A DNA stretch of 64,000 nucleotides, taken from Ananas comosus (taxonomy: Eukaryota; Streptophyta; Magnoliopsida; Poales; Bromeliaceae). Of this stretch, positions 58,052 to 64,000 are shown in pieces. A program made the position numbers and the translations under genes. The stretch spans positions 6,254,393 to 6,318,392 of the forward strand of contig NC_033630.1 in NCBI RefSeq assembly GCF_001540865.1, in the 5' to 3' direction. The number at the start of each line of letters is the position of its first letter. Position 1 is the stretch's first letter. Below the pieces are notes generated by a model. The model saw only the letters and a program-made list of their open reading frames with translations. It made no database searches and was not told where the DNA came from.

Positions 58052-58321
58052 CTAACGCGGCAAGGGTGGGCGTCCAGCTAACATAGCGGGTGGCAATCCT
58101 GCAAGCTGTCTCGGAGACTGAATTGATCGAGCTGACGGGGCCGGTGATGCTCCACTTTGGCACTCTCGACTCAGGTGTCCAGCCTGGCCACACCTGTAGT
58201 ACCTCCCCTCATGCTGCGAACAACTCGTCGGTCGATGGTCTCCACCGCAGATGACACACCGAACAGATCCCCGACTCTTCGACTGCGATCGTGATTGTCG
58301 AGGGGGCCGCTTAGAGTTCAA
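58052..58321 (-). pseudogene. Element C: zinc knuckle region
   Basis: Arg/Ser-rich start, CVICGGDHRPTSC and the CCHC knuckle YYRCGQAGHLSREC (first Cys of the usual CYRC replaced by Tyr). Confidence 0.82.
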
Positions 58322-59296
58322 CTAACCCCCTGAACCACTAGCCGCCTGCTTCTTGCCTTTATCTTTTTCCTTTTCAAAGGACTCACACTCCTCCTGCGCG
58401 ATAGCATTTCCTCGGTCCACCCAAAGAGCACGATCTAACACTTCCTCAAAAGTCTTCAACTTGAGGGCATGAATCACCTTAAATATCTCGAGTCGCAACC
58501 CCCGCTCAAAACACTCCGCCCGGTCTCGGTCGCCATGAATCAACCCCGGGACCCAATTCACCAAATGTAAGAACTCTCGCTCGTACTCCCGCACGGTACG
58601 ACTTTCTTGCCTCAGCTTGCGAAAGTCCTCCTTCATCTTTCTTTTATCACTGTCGGGGAAGTACTCCATAAATAGTAAATCCCGAAACTCCTCCCAAGTC
58701 ATCGGAGGAAGATCCGAAGACCGATTCTTCTTAACACGCCTCCACCAAACTTGAGCAAACTTTTTGAAGCAATGTGCGGCCAAGTGAACTTTGTCCTTCT
58801 CCAAGGTATAAATATCCTCAAACAACACCTCCATGGAAGTAAGCCATGCTTCCATCACCCATGGGTCCGTCACCTCCCCGTCGAAAGTAGGAGGGTGAAA
58901 TTGCTTGAAGGTCGTCAACACCGCCAATGACCGCTCCTGCTCGGCCTCTAGCGCGACTGCATCAAGACCTAAAGAACCAGAAGCCATCGAAGTAGTCGCC
59001 AAAATATTAGGCGTCGTCGCCGGCACCGCGGCTACAATAGGGGCCAGTGCCATAGGTGTAGGTGGGTCCTGACTCTCAGGTGCAGCCGCCGCCGCCTGTC
59101 GAGACACTACCTCTTGGAGCCTCTCGATCTGCTTCTCCTGACGCTGCATAGCTCCAACTAATGCAGCCACTTGAGCACGGAGCTCCTGAACTTCATCACA
59201 TCCAAATTGCTCGGGCACCTCAAAAGGCGATGCCGGAGTGGATCTCATCATCGGACGTCGAATTGGGACCATTGTCTCCTGAAACATAGCACCCAA
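58322..59296 (-). pseudogene. Element C: gag
   Basis: The likely start is MVPIRRPMMRS (about 59272), matching the MAPKRR start of B; an ATG at 59296 adds eight residues. Coiled EVQELRAQVAAL, capsid words FHPPTFDGEVTDPWVMEAWL, DKVHLAAHCF, REYEREFLHLV, and RALWVDRGNA without the stop found in B. It ends with TAG after GSGG, cutting off the knuckle. Confidence 0.88.
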
Positions 59297-59588
59297 ATTA
59301 ATACTCGACTCACGTTACACACCCGACGTCGCAACAACATATCCCGACCAAACCAAATCAAGCGAAAGCAATCAAGTGTACTTGTTCTCATCCCTCGGCA
59401 TTATGTTGTTGGCCGCCAGCATAATCTCTTAAGTTGAGAGCAAATAACAACTTGGATTAGCCCCTATTTATTATTAGAGACACACTACCAACTAACCCAA
59501 TCCATTTTGCTTTCGCTATAATCAAGTTCACGTTACTCGTGTCCTATAGTCCTTAAGGTCTCCAATCCTAAGGTCCCTAGGTCAGTCC

Positions 59589-59593
59589 TAGAC
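59589..59593. repeat. Target-site duplication, left, of solo LTR W
   Basis: TAGAC, repeated at 62250-62254. Confidence 0.88.
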
Positions 59594-60745
59594 TGTCACG
59601 CCCCGAGACTGCTACCAATTTGGTCCGGTTCGGGCGCGTCGAACAGACGCCGAACGGACAGCATCTCCCCTGTCCGCCCAAGGCTAAACAACCTGATCAT
59701 GTACAAGAATTTGCTCAGGAATAGAAATTCTATACATACACAATTAACGAAGGGCACAACAAGCGCCAACAACTAAGAGTAAGAGTCACATGTGCATACA
59801 AGTGAACAAAAGAGAGATCTACTAGCTATTACATCCATTGCATTCATTTACCTTAAGTTACATTTACATCTTTTCTAAAATGGATACATGTTTACTAGAT
59901 CATCACCAAAATACATCAATAGCTCTCCAATCCTCACCTACATAAATCACTCGTATACATAGGTGCTACTAATGCAAAAGGAAAGCTACTATACTACTGC
60001 TCGGGCGCTATACCCTTGCCGCGGTCCTCGCCCGGCGTACGCAAACTAGGCCCTACAACAAAGTGGGGTGAGAACTATTGTCCATAGTTCCCAGCGGGTT
60101 TGGCCGCCGACTCCGCCGATCTCCCCACTAGGTCCGAGTGGGCAAAAGCAGGTAGATAGATAGATAGATATGAAAGCGGTAAATGACATAATAAGAAAAC
60201 TACGCTACTATGCCCAATCAATAATCATGTACGCATTCATCATATAGTGAGTAATTAACTAACATGCAACTATGTCCACTAATAATGTCCAATAAGCATA
60301 TGTTCAATAACAGTGCTATTCTCTTGTTTACTCAATCATTGGCGATCCCTTGGATTCGCCCATGACTCACCTCGCCATCCCGTATGGTAAGGAGACTCAC
60401 CTCGCTCTCAAATCTGGGACCGTCTGCGGGACCTCAACTCTGCCCCTCTCGCGCCAAACTCCGGAGTGCACGACGACTTGTGTGGCGGGACCACCACAAG
60501 TATAAACAGACTGTGATTATGATCCATCATCTCAACTCGAGGATACCCTATCAACTAGAGCTAGTTGTCACTCGGGAATTCACCTATCCCAATGTCCATA
60601 TGTAAGTACTTGACTACACTATGTTCTTTGCTCAACGAGTCATCACTAGGGAGTTCACCTATCCCTAAGTTCATATGTCACTAGTGTCATTATACACTAC
60701 ATTATATGCCACTCGTTCTGTTCATTTGTCAAGCACATGCCACTC

Positions 60746-61124
60746 ATTATGTCACTAGGTAACCATCGAGTCCATCTCTTTTCCTCGGCACTATAGGATT
60801 CAATGTCAAGACCCAATCCTTATCTATCCATTATACCAAGTATTCAACTCACACTATGATATCAATTAGAAAGCATAAGAAATGGAAAACAATGCAATAC
60901 TACAATGCAATATGCCAGAGATGCAAAATCATGGNATTATGTCACTAGGTAACCATCGAGTCCATCTCTTTTCCTCGGCACTATAGGATTCAATGTCAAG
61001 ACCCAATCCTTATCTATCCATTATACCAAGTATTCAACTCACACTATGATATCAATTAGAAAGCATAAGAAATGGAAAACAATGCAATACTACAATGCAA
61101 TATGCCAGAGATGCAAAATCATGG
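60746..61124. repeat. Exact 189-bp duplication flanking an N (probable assembly artefact)
   Basis: 60746-60934 and 60936-61124 are identical around the N at 60935. Confidence 0.88.
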
Positions 61125-61849
61125 TGTACTAAGACATAGAGAGGAACCCGGTTGCTTCGGGATGACACCACCTACCTTTCGACGATGTCGAGGCTCTAAG
61201 AACACTTCTCGGCACTTACTACGATGTCGTCTTGGCCCCCAAGGTGGAAACAAAGCCCAATCGGTCTTGTTTTGTCGATATCTTTTCAACGACTCGACGA
61301 ATCGTCAATCTGTCTTCGCCAACGTGTTTAGACACCTAGCAATTAAGTTTAGATGCTATCAATTGAGATCAAACCTCACTATTAGGCAAAACCCCAATTT
61401 GGAGCCCTAGGTTTGCATCTAGGCAAAAAGCCCCAACAAAGCTCTAGATTCTAGCATTAAACCTCCATTAGGTGTGCTAGTGATCCAATCAAACCATTCC
61501 TAGAGCTAAAAACCCAAACCCTAGCAAGCTACCATGAAAGGGGTTCATAGCTTACCTCCAAGCTAGCTCCAATGGTGTGGAGAGGAAGAGGGAGATGACC
61601 AAGGCCCCTTCTCTAGCTTGCTTCTCCTTCTTCTCCACCTTCTTCTCCTTCTTTTCCTTCTTCTCCTTCTTTACTTCATGAGAGGGAGAGAGAGAGCTTA
61701 GAGAGAGAGAGATGTATGTGTTTGGGTGGGAAAATAAGAGGGAGAGAGGGTGATCTCCTCTCTATACCCCCAACTAATGCAAAATTGCATCCAAGCCCCT
61801 CAACTTTGCACTCTGTGCACTGCCCAACCTGGGCAATTTTCGTGCTCGG

Positions 61850-62075
61850 GGACCGGTCTGTCCCTAGAGGGACTGGTCCTCGAGAGCAACCCTCGTGGGC
61901 AGAGGCTCTTAGCCAGCTTCTACGCGTACGGGGACCGGTCCTCGCCTGAGGGACCGGACCTTCAAGGACCGGTCCCCCCTCGAGGGACCGGACCCCGAGA
62001 GCAAACATCGCGCGCAGAGTTTTCTGCCGCACATTCAGCTTACGGGGACTGGTCTCTCCCGCCAGGGACCGGTCC
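61850..62075 (-). promoter_or_regulatory. GGACCGGTCC-type cluster, solo LTR W
   Basis: Units at 61852, 61872 (ACTGGT), 61934, 61953, 61968, 61987, 62048 and 62068. Pair spacing 19-20 bp. Confidence 0.8.
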
Positions 62076-62266
62076 CTGAGAGCAATTTCTGCCAAGTGCA
62101 GATTTTTGCACAGCTTGCTCTCGTGGATCTGTTGCAATGCACTTTTCGGATTTTCGACTTCTTCGGCTTTTCCGAAGCATACCCACTCGACAATTAGTCG
62201 ATTTTAATCAAAGTCCAACTCTCGAATTTCGAGAATTTACTTCCTTACATAGACTTTCACTTTCAC

Positions 62267-62278
62267 GCTCTTATACCA
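62267..62278 (-). promoter_or_regulatory. PBS of element C, one mismatch
   Basis: Reverse complement TGGTATAAGAGC against the usual TGGTATCAGAGC, seven bases from the LTR at 62286. Confidence 0.78.
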
Positions 62279-62285
62279 TTATATC

Positions 62286-62416
62286 TGTCACCCCCCGTGA
62301 CTACCAATTTGGCCGGTTCGGGCATGTCCATAGATGCCAAACGGACAAGACCTCCCCTGTCCGCCCAAGGCTCAACAACAACCACATGTATAGCCATTGC
62401 ATACATAGAAAATTTT
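62286..62416 (-). repeat. 5' LTR of element C, cut after 131 bp
   Basis: TGTCACCCCCCG, then words matching the 51070 LTR (CCACATGTATAGCCAT, ACATAGAAAATTTT). It is interrupted by the LTR at 62417. Confidence 0.82.
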
Positions 62417-64000
62417 TGTAGTACACTGAACTTCAGCAAACTGCAAGGTTCTAGTGTTAGAATAGTAATTGAAACTATTCTAGGATTTGTGAGGATTTGT
62501 CGAGGGCACTTAGGCATTTAATTTAAGTGTTTTAAATGCCAGGTCATGTACATAACACTAAAGTCTGTAAAGTTTAGATTGGGGTGTTGAGGACTCAGGT
62601 ACCGGTACCCTAGAGGGCTTACCAGGTGCGTAGCTTTCAGGTTTGAGTAGCTGAAGCTGAGTACCGGTACAGCATTGCGCGGGTACCGGTACCCAGTGTT
62701 AAAATTTGCTACGCAGCTCTCGGGTTTGGCTGTTTATAGGCCGAGTACTGGTACCTCAACCCAAGTACCGGTACCTCAACCTAAGTACCGGTACCCAGTG
62801 CGGCAGATTGAGTTGGTAAGGGGTTTTTTGGTAATTTCATAGTGATGGTTATCCATTTAAACCCCAGCTCGACCTTAGCTAATGTTTCCTGTGCTAGAGC
62901 TTGAGGAAAAACAGGGTAAGCTCTACTCTTTCTCTCTTTAGGGTTTATTCCATTTTGAGTGGAAATTAGTAGATTTGAGCTAGTTTCTTTACTTCTCTTG
63001 ATGCTAGTTGGTTTGGAGAGTCTTGGAGCAGCCGTAGAAGTGTGGAAAAAAGAGTTTTGAGAGTGATTCTTCAACCCTAACTCAGGTATAACCGAGTTGG
63101 AGCTTGGGAAGGTTAGTAATCTAGCTTTTCTCTAGTATTGATGTTATTGGTAGTAGTATTGGAACTACTTTAGAATAGTTCACGGCTGAAGTTGTGGAAC
63201 TTATGTTGGATGTTGTTAACTCTCTTTTAGGTTGGAATTTCAGTTGCCAACCTAAGGTGAAGTGGAGATTAAGCCTTGGTTCAATACTAAGTAAGATTCT
63301 ACCTAAGTTAGGAGAACTTGTGAGGTTCTTATTGGAAGGTTTGAGTACTAACTTAGTATGGTTGTTAGGGTGCTGGGAGGCTAGAGAGTACCTTCGCTCG
63401 CAGGAGCGACAAGAGTTGACAGCGATTCGGTGGGTTTGACCTCACCGAAATGGGTGAATTCCCCCTATGTTCTTATTCTTGACATAGAGTTAGAATTATG
63501 CATATGTTTACTAGCGGCATCATAAGCGAGTTGTTGGCAGTAATAGTGGTATTTACATCATATAGCAAGTTATACTCTATGTAGTAGAGAGCTAAAGGTG
63601 TTAAATTCCTTGCATGATAACTAGTATACTTGTGTAGACAAGTCGGGAATGGATATAATATGCTTAGACTAGCATGATGTTTAGACTAGCATGAATTTCA
63701 TATGGTTGTTATAACCTAATTGATAACTAGCATTTAATATTGGACTTAGATCCCGACCTATAGGTTGGTAGAGGACATTCCATGTTTGAGACATGACGAT
63801 TGAGAACCCTGTATCGTGGATTCGCACATGCTTGTGAGGGTCGCTCCCCACAAGCCGGCACTCCGGAGTTGGCCTACGCGACATCATGCGCGCCTTTGCG
63901 GGATTAGGTGCCTAAGTGGATTGCCGTGGGGAGTGTATACTACCACGTGGCCATTATAAATTGAACAAAGATACTAAATTGAACAAAGATACTAAATTGT
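62417..64000 (+). mobile_element. Gypsy LTR related to S1, running off the window
   Basis: Starts TGTAGTACACTGAAC, paralleling S1's TGTAACACACTGAAC. It has a GTACCGGTAC cluster (62599-62796) and the GGTCGCTCC block (63839). Candidate left duplication ATTTT (62412-62416). The 3' end and any internal region are not in view. Confidence 0.8.
62599..62796 (+). promoter_or_regulatory. GTACCGGTAC-type cluster, right-end LTR
   Basis: Units at 62601, 62621 (decayed), 62663, 62685, 62747, 62767 and 62787. Spacing 20-22 bp. Confidence 0.8.

Larger units (their letters stand above)
59594..62249 (-). mobile_element. Solo gypsy LTR W in element C's leader
   Basis: TGTCACGCCCC to CCTTACA with TAGAC on both sides. 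It holds GGACCGGTCC-type palindromes (61852-62073), TATA-like CTCTATACC at about 61761, and the hairpin at 60070-60092. Apparent length 2656 bp includes a 189-bp duplication at an N. It is related to element B's LTR. Confidence 0.88.
51070..62416 (-). mobile_element. Element C: chromovirus with two nested solo LTRs, 5' LTR cut
   Basis: The 3' LTR is 51070-53416. Pol and gag follow in minus sense to 59296, then the leader, interrupted by solo LTR W (59594-62249). A one-mismatch PBS (62267-62278) and the 5' LTR start at 62286 follow, and the LTR is cut at 62416 by another LTR. A solo copia LTR sits in integrase. The left flank base string TCGAC (51065-51069) is the candidate target duplication; the partner is off-window. 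Multiple stops make it inert. Confidence 0.88.

Noticed and set aside
59594..62249. Reading LTR W as the 5' LTR of element C
   Set aside because: W has its own TAGAC duplication and belongs to a different family from the 51070 LTR. The true 5' LTR starts at 62286 behind a PBS.

Overview
The window is nuclear DNA of a flowering plant and is almost entirely transposable elements, with one host gene near the left end. GC-rich exons inside AT-rich introns, gypsy chromoviruses, a Sire-type copia element and microsatellite-bounded foldback MITEs suggest a monocot, probably a commelinid. The species cannot be fixed from the sequence; a pineapple-like genome is only a guess. Four single N characters mark contig joins, and two of them are flanked by exact duplications that look like unmerged contig ends.

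Layout. 1-2743 is an old gypsy-type LTR split by an 846-bp hAT-like element with a perfect 8-bp target duplication. 2744-4520 is a decayed copia 3' end. 4600-5640 is AT-rich. 5645-9017 (minus) holds three exons of a secreted plant protein of unknown function (DUF7705-like); its last exon is not in view. 9330-13575 is intergenic and carries a row of four foldback MITEs separated by dinucleotide repeats, one of them split by a CACTA element.

13581-50735 is one 37-kb nest. Its outer element A (plus strand, 2.84-kb LTRs, target duplication GACTC) keeps a PBS, a PPT and scraps of gag but shows no pol. Inside A are an LTR fragment that carries a solo LTR (S1); a three-LTR recombinant chromovirus (B, minus strand); another solo LTR (S2); and, in A's 3' LTR, a 10.8-kb Sire-type copia element (D, minus strand, target duplication TTTAG). 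Right of the nest lies chromovirus C (minus strand), which holds a solo copia LTR in its integrase and a solo gypsy LTR (W) in its leader. C's 5' LTR is cut by a further plus-strand LTR that runs off the window. All elements are coding-dead.

The strongest unexplained signal is a module shared by unrelated LTRs. It consists of pairs of 6-10-bp palindromes with a CCGG core, about 20 bp apart centre to centre, placed 57-85 bp upstream of the TATA box in most cases. The flanking bases differ between LTR families (GGACCGGTCC, GTACCGGTAC, GGTCCGGACC) but are uniform within one LTR, and both gypsy and copia LTRs carry the module. Gypsy LTRs also share a hairpin about 420-490 nt from their 3' end whose stem shows compensating changes, plus further conserved R/U5 blocks.
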